Below, in pieces: positions 56,701 to 64,000 of a stretch of DNA of 64,000 bases. The stretch's first letter is position 1; each line of letters opens with the position of its first letter. The stretch lies in NCBI RefSeq assembly GCF_017874355.1, contig NZ_JAGGLI010000014.1, forward strand, positions 1-64,000. Direction: 5' to 3'. Made by a program: the position numbers and the translations under genes. Below the pieces are notes generated by a model that did no database searches, was not told where the DNA came from, and saw only the letters and a program-made list of their open reading frames with translations. The DNA is from Acetoanaerobium pronyense. Its GTDB lineage: Bacteria > Bacillota > Clostridia > Peptostreptococcales > Filifactoraceae.

Positions 56701-56917
56701 AGGAGGGATACAGCTTGATACTATATTTATAGATGAAGGCTTTGGAACTTTGGATCCAGAATCCCTTGAAGGTGCTATAGATTGCCTAGCAAATCTTCAA
56801 AAAGATGGAAGACTTGTAGGAATCATCTCCCATGTTCAGGATCTCAAAGATAGAATAGATGCAAGGCTTGAAGTTCGAGCTACAAATAGAGGAAGTGAAG
56901 CTATTTTTGTTGTGTAA
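53786..56917 (+). CDS. sbcC: Exonuclease subunit SbcC (SMC-like ATPase)
   Basis: A 1043-residue Rad50-type ATPase. Walker A is GNTGAGKTTIFDAI near residues 36-49, long coiled coils fill about residues 180-880, and the zinc hook CPVC (Cys522, Cys525) sits exactly in the middle. The C-terminal LSGGEGFKASLSMALGLADV signature and IFIDEGFGTLD Walker B complete the head. Start TTG with GGGAGG 9 bases upstream, coupled to sbcD. Normal family length. Confidence 0.96.
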   Translation: MKLKKLIICGFGPYAQRQELDFETHLKDKRMFVITGNTGAGKTTIFDAINFALYGEPSGSDREGKSLRSDFASIDTPTEVELFFSLRDNIYYIKRSPQYFRAKQRGEGLTESKSSAELKLPNSKVITGPKEVTREIEDILGITSEQFKQLLMIPQGEFKKLLVSDSDKKEDIFRKIFGTNMFSEIQNEIKERGNALKKAIDEIQRQRASRIRAFKVKEDEELKSMIDAQYIDIISVLNKFEEFITKSENQQNALKKEFESAEDLVEKLSKEITISEDINKRLESLEVYKDKLKSLNDRKEVYSQKSLKLELGKKALQIQTFEEKYTEITKKYEAAVLELEESDKRLNQYKADMDQSETRLKDQKLLQKDKDQLIKDIEKNEKLKEKLMERENQEKIIKDISQNIENMNEIFLKAEKDKVSLEQRFKNISNSIEEIQEVKNLKSNLELKESKLINRFKSLNRLEENIKLWTEKKERHVKGSKIYEETDIKYKRLKNEYDILEDRFLRNQAGLIAKMLEDDKPCPVCGSNEHPNPARLEHEDIDEKSIKSAKEAAEKEFNNKQKYLDILTGLKSDMKTLEKDIIWPIVKEEFHGETFLEIDEIKAHLVIFKRDFEETLKNLKSEIDELNKKILKEALLKKEKNDIEIQLKNLESNLKDISRKLSDKSGDLRAEKEKLDAIEKEFEYNIIPLENLIQNEHLLKSKLKAMEKDYEEAEKNYNMCKDKLQREHGINQSCIKSLKSLSLEKTESKEKLEMQIKLNKFSSYEDYFNSKIDIKELENTQREIKLYEEELAATKTLYEEGMKSTEGLSKKDISSLVENLNKEKKLKSILSEKLQENYLTLSHNKDIVLECKALTREIQKDEDRFKDIGRLSKIINGDNDKKISFERYVLGAYFEEIIEAANIRFSKMTSNRYELVRKEDVGDKRKGQGLDLEVFDNYTGKKRDVKTLSGGEGFKASLSMALGLADVVQSHAGGIQLDTIFIDEGFGTLDPESLEGAIDCLANLQKDGRLVGIISHVQDLKDRIDARLEVRATNRGSEAIFVV

Positions 56918-56949
56918 TTTACTTTATTTTTAAAAAGGAAACCAATTCA

Positions 56950-57543
56950 ATGGAAAAAAAATATCCACAATATTTTATAGATATAATAAAAAATCAAATA
57001 GAAAAGCTTTCAAAAGAAAAACCTATAATAATAGCAATAGATGGAAGGTGTGCAAGCGGAAAAAGCACCTTTGCAAAAGAGCTTTGCAGTGTAGTAGATG
57101 GAAATCTTTTCCACACAGATGATTTTTATCTTCCAAATAGCATAAGAACAAAAGAAAGATTGAGTATTCTAGGCGGAAACATTCATCATGAGAGATTCTT
57201 AGAGGAGATTATTTTTCCTATTAAAAATGAGGAATCTGTTATCTATAGACCATTTTCATGCTTTACACAAGATTTTTCAGATGAAAAAATCATGCTTCCA
57301 AAACAAATAAATATAGTGGAGGGGGCATATAGCATGACTAAAGAGCTTTATGAAAACTATAATTTTACTGTATTTATGACAGTTTCAAAAGATAATCAAA
57401 TGAAGAGACTGATTCAAAGAAATAATGAAGATGGAGCCAAAAGATTTGAGGATATTTGGATTCCTTTAGAAGAAAAGTATATATCATTTTATAATCTTAG
57501 CTCAAAATGTGATTTGATTATTGATACTACAAATTTTTTTTGA
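56950..57543 (+). CDS. Uridine kinase-like P-loop protein
   Basis: A 197-residue P-loop kinase of the uridine kinase/phosphoribulokinase-like group. Walker A is IDGRCASGKSTFAKEL near residues 26-41, then HTDDFYLP with the substrate-binding Asp pair and the lid helix with QMKRLIQRN. The substrate could be a nucleoside or another small metabolite. AAAGGAAA lies before the ATG. It follows sbcC by 32 bases. Confidence 0.82.
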   Translation: MEKKYPQYFIDIIKNQIEKLSKEKPIIIAIDGRCASGKSTFAKELCSVVDGNLFHTDDFYLPNSIRTKERLSILGGNIHHERFLEEIIFPIKNEESVIYRPFSCFTQDFSDEKIMLPKQINIVEGAYSMTKELYENYNFTVFMTVSKDNQMKRLIQRNNEDGAKRFEDIWIPLEEKYISFYNLSSKCDLIIDTTNFF

Positions 57544-57613
57544 GGGCTTAATAAAATATTTCAAGAAGAAATAATCCTTATAAAATTAAAATTTACTTTC
57601 TTTTATTTACAAC

Positions 57614-57662
57614 AAAAAACACAAAGATGGATGGAGAAATTGCATCTGTCTTTGTGTTTTTT
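57614..57662. terminator. Bidirectional terminator between convergent genes
   Basis: AAAAAACACAAAGA (57614-57627) pairs perfectly with TCTTTGTGTTTTTT (57649-57662). Both strands show an A/T-tract on the trailing side, so it can serve the kinase gene and the minus-strand membrane gene. Confidence 0.85.
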
Positions 57663-57679
57663 AGGTATTTAAATATAAA

Positions 57680-58666
57680 TCAATTTATACCAAGAGATTT
57701 TAATGTGTCTTCAGAGAGGCTTGTTGGAAATATTTCTGTTTTAAAATTTTTAGAATTATATTTTAATAGATATACATTGCCATTGGGATAAATATCAATA
57801 TATTCAGCTCTATTTTCCCTGCCTGTATTCGTTCTTATATTTTCGTCATAAAGTAAAAGTATAGAGTAGTAGCTATCATAAGTTCTTTGCATTTTTTGAT
57901 AGTTTATAAGCTCTCCATATCTAAGCTTTTTTATACCAGATTCAGTGACATCAGACCATAGATTTTCTATTAAATAAGAGTCGTCAGATTCTATAAGTGA
58001 TTGGGAGTCTTTATAATTCCATATACTTCCACGGTTTATTTCATCTTTTTTTATTAAGCTTACATAAATCGAAGTGGGCGCTACAATATCTCCTTCATTA
58101 AGAATGAGGACTGGCTCGTAATATTGCTGGTATAAAAGACCTGCAGTTACTACTATATAGAGAAGATTTTTTGTTCTCTGCCACAAGCTTTTTTCCTCAT
58201 TTTCAAATTCATCTTCATGTTTTAGGTTATCACTTTTATCTTCTATATTTAAAATTTTTCTTAGCAGTGTTTCAACAGTTTCCATTGATATCAAAAATAA
58301 AAAAGAAAGTGGAAATATCCAGTAGCTAAAATAAATATCATAATCTAAAGATATAAATATCATATAAAAAGCGGCAATTCCTGAAATAGTAAGAAGACCT
58401 CTGATACCTATTAAAAAACTATCAAAAAAATCTATGTACTCTCCGTTGCTTTTTTCAAAAATAGCCACTACAGGGCTTAACAAAAATACAGAAACATATG
58501 AAATTATAAAAAATCCAAGCATAATCAAGTTAAATCTTTCTCCAAGAAGCATGACGAATGTTAGAAATCCAAAGCCCCATCCTATAAACTCAATATATTT
58601 TGATATGCTGTATTTTGAATCTTGCAAAGTTTTAAAGTCTTCAGTGTTCCTTTTTGAGTCTTCCAT
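57680..58666 (-). CDS. Uncharacterised membrane protein, possibly B12-riboswitch-controlled
   Basis: I do not recognise this 328-residue protein. It has about five hydrophobic segments (residues about 25-45, 48-70, 84-107, 111-131, 167-188), a very acidic cytosolic loop between the fourth and fifth (DKSDNLKHEDEFENEEKS), and a hydrophilic C-terminal domain of about 140 residues that would lie on the far side of the fifth helix. The ATG has GGGGG 7 bases upstream. About 250 bases upstream on the same strand sits a full cobalamin riboswitch, with terminator-like hairpins in between and no other gene. If transcription reads through, this protein is B12-repressed, as transport or salvage proteins often are. 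Confidence 0.78.
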   Translation of the reverse strand: MEDSKRNTEDFKTLQDSKYSISKYIEFIGWGFGFLTFVMLLGERFNLIMLGFFIISYVSVFLLSPVVAIFEKSNGEYIDFFDSFLIGIRGLLTISGIAAFYMIFISLDYDIYFSYWIFPLSFLFLISMETVETLLRKILNIEDKSDNLKHEDEFENEEKSLWQRTKNLLYIVVTAGLLYQQYYEPVLILNEGDIVAPTSIYVSLIKKDEINRGSIWNYKDSQSLIESDDSYLIENLWSDVTESGIKKLRYGELINYQKMQRTYDSYYSILLLYDENIRTNTGRENRAEYIDIYPNGNVYLLKYNSKNFKTEIFPTSLSEDTLKSLGIN

Positions 58667-58753
58667 TTTAGTACCCCCAGGTTATCTCTATTTTTATATT
58701 TTCCCAATTATATTTAGTATAATATTAAATACTGAATAAAGATTTACAAAAAA

Positions 58754-58813
58754 TAAAAAAATGAAACCAGAGTCGAGGTCCCAAAGAGAGTAAGACTTTG
58801 AAACTGGTTTCAT
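58754..58813 (-). terminator. Second terminator-like hairpin after the minus-strand riboswitch
   Basis: Read on the minus strand, ATGAAACCAG (58813-58804) pairs perfectly with CTGGTTTCAT (58770-58761), with an inner AGTC/GACT pairing in the loop, followed by a seven-T tract. Confidence 0.78.
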
Positions 58814-58823
58814 GGGAGGACAT

Positions 58824-58859
58824 AAAAAAACACCCCTGTCTACAAAAGAAATGGAGTGT
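58824..58859 (-). terminator. First terminator-like hairpin after the minus-strand riboswitch
   Basis: On the minus strand, ACACTCC (58859-58853) pairs with GGGGTGT (58836-58830, one G-U pair), followed by a run of T to 58824. It is placed where an expression-platform terminator is expected, about 55 bases after the aptamer. Confidence 0.7.
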
Positions 58860-58912
58860 AATATACAAAAATATCAATTTTTATAATCACCCTCTATCGC
58901 TCGTAGAGTATT

Positions 58913-59083
58913 GGTTATCAAATAGGCAGTTATTCTGGCTCAAGCTTCATCATCTATACTCGCCTTCCCAGGAATTAAACCCAGTGGCTTTAGAGTAAGA
59001 CTCGTCTTTTACAGCGGCGGGACCGCGTGGGAATTACACCCAACTTCTCTTTTAATCAAATTTTCTAATTGAAAATTCGAACC
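58913..59083 (-). promoter_or_regulatory. Cobalamin (B12) riboswitch, minus strand
   Basis: A complete second B12 aptamer. On the minus strand, closing GGTT (59083-59080) and AACC (58916-58913) enclose GCGGTCCCGCCGCTGT (59026-59011), GCCACTGG (58988-58981), GGGAAGGC (58969-58962) and the B12 box AGCCAGAATAACTGCC (58940-58925). The order and spacing match the family closely. The next gene on this strand is the unknown membrane protein at 58666. The nearest gene on the plus strand is a K+ channel, which it cannot control in cis as a leader. The rest of the 58667-59215 gap holds the two hairpins and the channel promoter. Confidence 0.93.
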
Positions 59084-59137
59084 TAGTTTGCTTTTTATTA
59101 AGTTTTACTATTTGATTATAAGCTCTAAAGGGAATAA

Positions 59138-59167
59138 TTGTCAATGGCTTTTGAATAATGTTATACT
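59138..59167 (+). promoter_or_regulatory. Promoter of the K+ channel gene
   Basis: TTGTCA (59138-59143) and TATACT (59162-59167) with an 18-base spacer, plus an extended -10 TG at 59159-59160. Predicted start about 40 bases before the channel gene. Confidence 0.7.
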
Positions 59168-59215
59168 AAAATTCTAAGAACAAAACTCAAATTCTTATGA
59201 ATCAAAGGAGAAATT

Positions 59216-59983
59216 ATGAATAAAGATATATTAGATAGTTTTCATATTAAGCTACAGCTAATAATTCCATATATATCTATTTTTTCATCGATACTTATTA
59301 TTCTTGATTTACTAAATAGAATTAATATTACTGGAAATCCATATTTACTTTTTATTGATTCTACAGTTTTAATTATTTTTGCCATAGATTACGTTCTAGG
59401 ACTACTGAAAAGTAAGAATAAGAAGGAGTATTTTTCAAAAAACTTTTTAGAGTTATTATCCATTCTTCCTGTTTATCAATTTAGAGCCCTTAGAGTGCTT
59501 AGGCTTCTTAGATTTATTAGACTGATATCAGTTATGAGTAAGGGTAAAAATGTAATAAATAAATTCTTTGATGAGCATAAGGTTGTGTATGTATTTTTAT
59601 TTATGATTACAGTTATTTTAATAGGCTCTGTAGGAATTTATTTTGCAGAAAGAGGGTATTCTATAAACAGATTTGAAGATGCACTTTGGTGGAGTGTTGT
59701 TACTATAACTACCGTCGGATATGGAGATATTTCTCCTCAGACAAGTCTTGGGAAGTTTATAGCTGTGATACTCATGATTAGTGGAGTCGCAGTATTAGGT
59801 GCATTTACAGGAACTACAGCGACATATATAGTAGGGATGAGAAAAAAATACAAAGAAAATACATTTGAAGAAAAAGACAATATATTAAATGGGCTCAGTA
59901 TAGCAGAAGTTGAAGAAGTGAAAAAATATATAGAATTTATCAAATTTAAAAGAGATGATATTAAAAATAAAGGCAGAATATGA
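59216..59983 (+). CDS. Voltage-sensor-type potassium channel
   Basis: A 255-residue channel of the six-helix Kv type. The S4 segment RALRVLRLLRFIRLI (about residues 89-103) has an Arg every third residue, and the selectivity filter TTVGYGD is at residues 165-171, followed by a last helix and a short coiled C-terminal tail. It conducts K+ across the cytoplasmic membrane. AAAGGAG lies before the ATG. It converges with the Trk uptake genes, with a shared terminator between them. Confidence 0.92.
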   Translation: MNKDILDSFHIKLQLIIPYISIFSSILIILDLLNRINITGNPYLLFIDSTVLIIFAIDYVLGLLKSKNKKEYFSKNFLELLSILPVYQFRALRVLRLLRFIRLISVMSKGKNVINKFFDEHKVVYVFLFMITVILIGSVGIYFAERGYSINRFEDALWWSVVTITTVGYGDISPQTSLGKFIAVILMISGVAVLGAFTGTTATYIVGMRKKYKENTFEEKDNILNGLSIAEVEEVKKYIEFIKFKRDDIKNKGRI

Positions 59984-59993
59984 TAGATGAATT

Positions 59994-60037
59994 AAAAGAA
60001 GATGAATCCTATTAAATAAGGAAAACATCTTCTTTTT
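59994..60037. terminator. Bidirectional terminator between channel and trkH
   Basis: AAAAGAAGATG (59994-60004) pairs with CATCTTCTTTT (60026-60036), with an inner TCCT/AGGA pairing, flanked by A and T tracts on the two sides. Confidence 0.83.
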
Positions 60038-60064
60038 AAATACATTTGAATTTAATTATTTAAA

Positions 60065-61507
60065 TTAGTCTCTCGTCCAGTGCTGAGGAGTAAATAGTAT
60101 AAATATAGTAAATAGCTCTAGTCTTCCAAATAGCATAAGAAGTGACATCAGCCATTTACTAGGATTAGAGAAAAAGGAATATGTATTAGCTGGACCAACT
60201 AGTTCAAACCCAGGACCTATATTTCCTATTGATGCTGCAGAGGCACTTGCAGCTGAGGTGAAATCAATGCCCTCCAAAGATAGGAGTATAGTTCCAGCGG
60301 CAAACAAGAGAACATATAGAAAAAAGAATCCAGTAACACTTGCTATCACGTCACTAGGCAGCATCCTTCCATTTAGTTGTATAGGAATGAGAGCTCTTGG
60401 ATGAAGAAGCTTTGTAATCTCTCTTTTTACAAGTAAAAATAAAATTACAATACGTATTACCTTTATAGATCCTCCAGTAGAACCAGCACTTCCTCCTACA
60501 AACATTAGGAAAAATAGTATTGCTTTGCTAAAAGAAGGCCAAAGATCAAAGTTAACAGTAGAATATCCAGTTGTTGTAATTATAGAGCCAACTTGAAAGA
60601 AAGAATGTTTTAGGCTCTCAAGTGGAGAATCATACATTGATGAAATATTTATAGCTATGAGTATAGTAGAAACAAAAATAATTCCTAGATATACTCTAAG
60701 TTCAATATTTCTGAAAAAATGCTTGAATCTTCCTTTATATAGATCATAGTAAAGAGAAAAGTTGATTCCTGAAAGAACCATAAATATGCCAATAACCATA
60801 ACTATATATGAGCTACTAAAAGCACCTATACTTGCATTTTTAGTGGAAAAGCCTCCTGTTCCGACAGTTCCAAAAGTATGAATCAAGGACTCATAAAAGC
60901 TCATGCCTCCAAGCATTAACAATACTGTCTGTATTACAGTCATTCCAAGGTAGGCTGTATAGAGTATTTTTGCTGTATCCTTGAGTTTAGGCGCTATTTT
61001 ATCTGAAACAGGGCCAGTGGTCTCAGCTTTGAATATTTGAAAAGCTCCAACTCCAATTGTAGGCATTATAGCAAGTGCAAGAACTAGAATTCCCATTCCG
61101 CCTAGCCAGTGAAGAAAAGATCTCCAAAATATTATCCCTTTAGGTAGTATCTCTATATCATCTATAACAGTAGAGCCTGTAGTAGTAAGTCCAGATACAG
61201 TTTCAAAGAAAGCATCAGTGAAACTTGGGAGTGCTCCAGAAACCATAAAGGGAAGTGCACCAAAGGCTGTTACAAAAATCCAGCCTATAGTAACTATAGT
61301 TATAGCTTCCTTTGTTTTAACTCTCTTGCTTTTGATAGGAATTTTAGCAAGCCAGAAACCCAGTGAAAGTAAAATTAAAATAGTAAAGATAAATGCATTT
61401 CTATCTGGCCCATTGTAATATAGAGAAATTCCTAATGGTGCAACCAAAGCAACTGCTTCAAACATCAAGAGATTACCTATGAGTTTTATTACCACGCCAT
61501 AATTCAT
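60065..61507 (-). CDS. trkH: Trk-type K+ uptake protein, membrane subunit
   Basis: A 480-residue TrkH/KtrB-type potassium transporter. The four pore-loop filters are visible in order: TTGSTVIDD, GTGGFSTKN, TTGYSTVNF and SIGNIGPG. The length is that of TrkH. The start, ATG 61507 on the minus strand, lies inside the end of trkA (35-base overlap) with GAGGAA 7 bases upstream, so both subunits are made from one message. It imports K+ (with Na+ or H+) under control of TrkA. Confidence 0.96.
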   Translation of the reverse strand: MNYGVVIKLIGNLLMFEAVALVAPLGISLYYNGPDRNAFIFTILILLSLGFWLAKIPIKSKRVKTKEAITIVTIGWIFVTAFGALPFMVSGALPSFTDAFFETVSGLTTTGSTVIDDIEILPKGIIFWRSFLHWLGGMGILVLALAIMPTIGVGAFQIFKAETTGPVSDKIAPKLKDTAKILYTAYLGMTVIQTVLLMLGGMSFYESLIHTFGTVGTGGFSTKNASIGAFSSSYIVMVIGIFMVLSGINFSLYYDLYKGRFKHFFRNIELRVYLGIIFVSTILIAINISSMYDSPLESLKHSFFQVGSIITTTGYSTVNFDLWPSFSKAILFFLMFVGGSAGSTGGSIKVIRIVILFLLVKREITKLLHPRALIPIQLNGRMLPSDVIASVTGFFFLYVLLFAAGTILLSLEGIDFTSAASASAASIGNIGPGFELVGPANTYSFFSNPSKWLMSLLMLFGRLELFTIFILFTPQHWTRD

Positions 61508-62864
61508 TTAAGATTCCTCGCTTAGTCTTATAAAATAATGGTTCTATTTTGCTTGTTTCTTCTTTCAGACAAAAAATTACAACTCTATTTCCAGGGTGGA
61601 TTATAGTGTTTCCATCTGGTATATATACCTTCCCACCTCTAACAACTGCTCCTATTATAATCCCAGTTGGAATATTAAGCTTGTGAAGAGGCTTATCTAC
61701 TATTTTTGAGTCTTCTTGGGCAATTATTTCCATTACCTCGGCATGTCCACCCAGAATCATAGAAATAGAGAGAAGTCTACCACCATGAACATATCTCATA
61801 ATTCCAGCAGCAGATATAAGAACAGGATTTATTGCCATTTCAAGTCCCAACTCTTCTATTATGTTGACGTAATTAGGTTTGCTTACTTTTGTTATTATCT
61901 TAGGAACGCCGTGCTTTTTGGCAACCATAGATAGCAATATATTTTCTTCATCGAAGCCCGTGAATAAAACAAGTCCATCCATTTCACCAAAGTCTTCATC
62001 TATAAGTAAATTTATATCGGTAGCATCTCCATGAATTATAAGAGCTTCTGGAAGAGTTTGGGCTAAATTTTTACATCTTTCTTTATCTCTCTCTACAATC
62101 TTTACAACGACACCTGATTTTATAAGCATTTTGGAGAGATAAAAAGCAGCTTTTCCTCCCCCAAGTATCATTACTCTTCGAGTCTTTCTATGAGGAGTTA
62201 ATTGAAGCTCTTTTTTACTATGTTTTTCAAGCTCCTCTTTTACGCCAATGAGATATATTATATCCCCTTCATTTAAAACCGTAAATCCATTTGGGATTGT
62301 CATTTTTCCATCTCTTAATACAGCTACGATTAGAGATCTTTTAGGAAGAGTCAAGTCTTTCAAAGGATGATTTATCCATTCGGATGAAGAGGTTAGTTTA
62401 TACTCAAACATTCCAACTCTTCCTTTGGCAAAATCTTCCATATTTACTGCTTCTGATTTTAGTATATTTTTTCCAATTTCTTTTGCAACCTCAAGTTCAG
62501 GATTTGAAACATAATCGATACAAAGATGTTCTTTTAAAAATTTAATCTGGGAAGTATGTTCTGGATTTCGTATGCGGGCTATAACTTTTTTACAACCTAA
62601 CTTCTTCGCTAAATTAGCAATAAGCATATTTGTTTCATCTTTGCTTGTTACGGCAATTAGCATATCAGCAGAATTAACATTCAGCTCTTCTAGAACTTTA
62701 AGATTCATACCATTAGCATTCACTGTAAGCAAATCTATACTAGAATTTGCTTTTAAAAGAGCCTCTTCATTTATATCCACAAGAGCTACATGATTCTCTT
62801 TTAAAGAAAACATTTCTGAAAGTTGATAACCAAGTTTTCCGGCACCAACAATTATGATATACAT
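61473..62864 (-). CDS. trkA: Trk K+ uptake regulatory subunit TrkA
   Basis: A 463-residue cytosolic protein with two RCK units, each a Rossmann NAD-binding part (GAGKLGYQLSEMF at residues 7-19 and GGGKAAFYLSKML near 235) followed by a TrkA-C domain. It gates TrkH in response to nucleotides. Read on the minus strand, AGGAGG lies 7 bases before its ATG. It is the first gene of the trkAH operon. The 5' leader contains a GCCCTA/TAGGGC hairpin (62890-62904); no good -35 box was found. Confidence 0.95.
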   Translation of the reverse strand: MYIIIVGAGKLGYQLSEMFSLKENHVALVDINEEALLKANSSIDLLTVNANGMNLKVLEELNVNSADMLIAVTSKDETNMLIANLAKKLGCKKVIARIRNPEHTSQIKFLKEHLCIDYVSNPELEVAKEIGKNILKSEAVNMEDFAKGRVGMFEYKLTSSSEWINHPLKDLTLPKRSLIVAVLRDGKMTIPNGFTVLNEGDIIYLIGVKEELEKHSKKELQLTPHRKTRRVMILGGGKAAFYLSKMLIKSGVVVKIVERDKERCKNLAQTLPEALIIHGDATDINLLIDEDFGEMDGLVLFTGFDEENILLSMVAKKHGVPKIITKVSKPNYVNIIEELGLEMAINPVLISAAGIMRYVHGGRLLSISMILGGHAEVMEIIAQEDSKIVDKPLHKLNIPTGIIIGAVVRGGKVYIPDGNTIIHPGNRVVIFCLKEETSKIEPLFYKTKRGILNELWRGNKTHR

Positions 62865-62889
62865 TGAAAATCCTCCTTAAATATATATA

Positions 62890-62904
62890 GCCCTAAAATA
62901 GGGC
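62890..62904. repeat. Short inverted repeat in the trkA leader
   Basis: GCCCTA and TAGGGC separated by AAA lie 26 bases before the trkA start. It could be an operator or a leader hairpin; it lacks a T tract on the trkA strand. Confidence 0.45.
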
Positions 62905-63060
62905 ACAGATTTATTTTTATAATATTAAAAGCACATCTATCAGTATTCTAACATTTTTCCCCAATTAATGCTAAGTATAATAAATACTTTATGATAAAAT
63001 ATGAATAATATTTAAAACCCATTAAAATAATTTGAATTACTTTAATTTAGGAGGCATATT

Positions 63061-63795
63061 ATGAATAAAACTATAGAAGAGCTACATAAAAGAAAATCCG
63101 TCAGAGCATTTGAAGAAAAGGAAATTTCAAAGGATATCAAAGAACTTATACTACAGTCAGCTTTTCAGGCACCTACAGCTGGTAATCAAATGCTTTACAG
63201 CATAATAGATGTAACTGACCAGAAATTAAAAGATAGGTTATCAATAACCTGTGATAACCAGCCTTTTATAGCTAAAGCTCCTATGGTACTTATATTTATA
63301 GCAGATTGCAGGAAATGGTTTGATGCATATACATTTGCAGGGCTACAGCCAAGAAATCCTGGAGCAGGGGATATTTTGCTTGCAATGCAAGATGCAGTTA
63401 TTGCAGCTCAAAATACTGTAGTGGCAGCTCAATCATTAGGGATAGGATCTTGCTATATAGGAGATATACTTGAAAACGCAGAGGAACATATAAGTCTTCT
63501 TGAACTGGATGATTATGTGATTCCTATATCTATGGTTGTTTATGGATATCCAACAAAACAACAAATTGATAGGGAAAAGCCAAAAAGGTTTGAAAAGGAA
63601 TATATGGTTCATGAGAACTCATATAGAAGATTGACAGAAGAAGAGACTAGAAAAATGTTTGAAAAGCAATCCACAAAAGAGGACTTTAACTATGATGATT
63701 TTATGGAAAAATTTTGCAATAGGAAATATATGTCAGAATTTTCCAAAGAAATGACAAGGTCTGCTGAAATATATCTTAAAAAATTTATGCTTTAA
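63061..63795 (+). CDS. Nitroreductase-family NAD(P)H:FMN oxidoreductase
   Basis: A 244-residue flavin enzyme of the nitroreductase fold. The N-terminal KRKSVRAFEEKEISKDI binds FMN phosphate, APTAGNQMLYSII contacts the flavin, and GIGSCYIGDI is the glycine-rich C-terminal block. The C-terminal 60 residues, with RPKRFEKEYMVHENSYR-like charge pattern, extend beyond the minimal domain. Substrate unknown. AGGAGG lies 7 bases before the ATG. Confidence 0.9.
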   Translation: MNKTIEELHKRKSVRAFEEKEISKDIKELILQSAFQAPTAGNQMLYSIIDVTDQKLKDRLSITCDNQPFIAKAPMVLIFIADCRKWFDAYTFAGLQPRNPGAGDILLAMQDAVIAAQNTVVAAQSLGIGSCYIGDILENAEEHISLLELDDYVIPISMVVYGYPTKQQIDREKPKRFEKEYMVHENSYRRLTEEETRKMFEKQSTKEDFNYDDFMEKFCNRKYMSEFSKEMTRSAEIYLKKFML

Positions 63796-63895
63796 AGGAA
63801 TACTTCCATATAATTTGTAATATTTATCACAGAATATAGATTCACCCTCTGTTAATATTTAATTGTAATTAAAATCAGTTAAACGGAGGTAATCA

Positions 63896-64000
63896 ATGAA
63901 AATAGCAATTTTAGTAAATGAAGATACAATGAAAAGATGCACAGGGAAGGGATGCTTTAATGCATTTTTCAAAAGAATAGATGCTTTTTCTCAGTATGGG
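63896..64000 (+). CDS. CGGC-domain protein, 5' part only
   Basis: The first 35 codons of a gene that runs off the window. KIAILVNEDTMKRCTGKGC followed by NAFFKRIDAF matches the N-terminus of CGGC-domain (putative metal-binding) proteins of anaerobes. CGGAGG lies 7 bases before the ATG. The diagnostic CGGC motif itself is outside the window. Confidence 0.75.
   Translation, partial: MKIAILVNEDTMKRCTGKGCFNAFFKRIDAFSQYG

Noticed and set aside
58798-58998. A 66-codon plus-strand open frame
   Set aside because: It runs antisense through the minus-strand cobalamin riboswitch, whose conserved blocks explain the sequence, and the protein has no recognisable features.

Overview
The window is a 64 kb stretch of a low-GC, Gram-positive-type chromosome, most likely an anaerobic member of the Clostridia (Peptostreptococcaceae- or Tissierellia-like; genus not resolvable by eye). 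The reasons are AT-rich codon use, strong GGAGG ribosome-binding sites, frequent TTG/GTG starts, tightly overlapping operons, the anaerobic (CbiD/CbiG/CbiT) corrin route, GlgC/GlgD-type glycogen synthesis and T-box-free, riboswitch-controlled B12 genes. I see no insertion sequence, prophage, CRISPR array or integrase. Most starts given here were chosen from ribosome-binding sites and family N-termini rather than from the longest reading frame.

Layout. 1-126: 3' end of a 5S rRNA and its terminator. 207-2285: a lipid kinase and a DUF362 ferredoxin-like protein. 2347-15670: a maltodextrin regulon (GH31 alpha-glucosidase, MalQ, maltodextrin phosphorylase, lipoprotein binding protein, a small membrane protein, an unusual coiled-coil-extended MalF permease, MalG, MalK-type ATPase, LacI-type regulator), with LacI-type operators at both promoters. 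15678-16086: a small stand-alone transcription unit for a 75-residue protein. 16251-24320: a glycogen operon (glgC, glgD, glgA, glgP, GH13 amylase) with no branching enzyme. 24394-30302: housekeeping and uncharacterised genes (DEAD-box helicase, PilZ, FxsA, YibE/F, cob(I)alamin adenosyltransferase, HAD phosphatase, an unknown 356-residue protein). 30390-49181: a cobalamin riboswitch with terminator, then a long corrin and tetrapyrrole cluster (cobB/cbiA through cbiJ, then hemA, sirohydrochlorin-forming enzyme, hemC, cobA-hemD fusion, hemB, hemL). 49213-57543: DegV, SurE, macro domain, EamA transporter, SbcD, SbcC, P-loop kinase. 57680-59083: an uncharacterised membrane protein on the minus strand, preceded by a second, complete cobalamin riboswitch. 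59216-62864: a voltage-sensor-type K+ channel converging on TrkH and TrkA. 63061-64000: nitroreductase and the start of a CGGC-domain gene.

How it works together. Maltodextrins enter through the ABC system and are processed by MalQ, phosphorylase and GH31; surplus glucose-1-phosphate can be stored by the neighbouring glg operon. Glutamyl-tRNA is taken through HemA-HemL-HemB-HemC-HemD to uroporphyrinogen III, which CobA and the SirC-like enzyme turn toward the Cbi enzymes, with CobD and a PduX-like kinase supplying the aminopropanol linker. Heme-specific late genes are absent, so the hem genes here appear devoted to corrinoids and siroheme. Cobaltochelatase, CbiP and CobU/S are not in the window.

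The least explained items are the second B12 riboswitch in front of an unknown membrane protein, the coiled-coil domain fused to MalF, the unknown membrane protein inside the cob operon, and the small transcription unit between the mal and glg operons.
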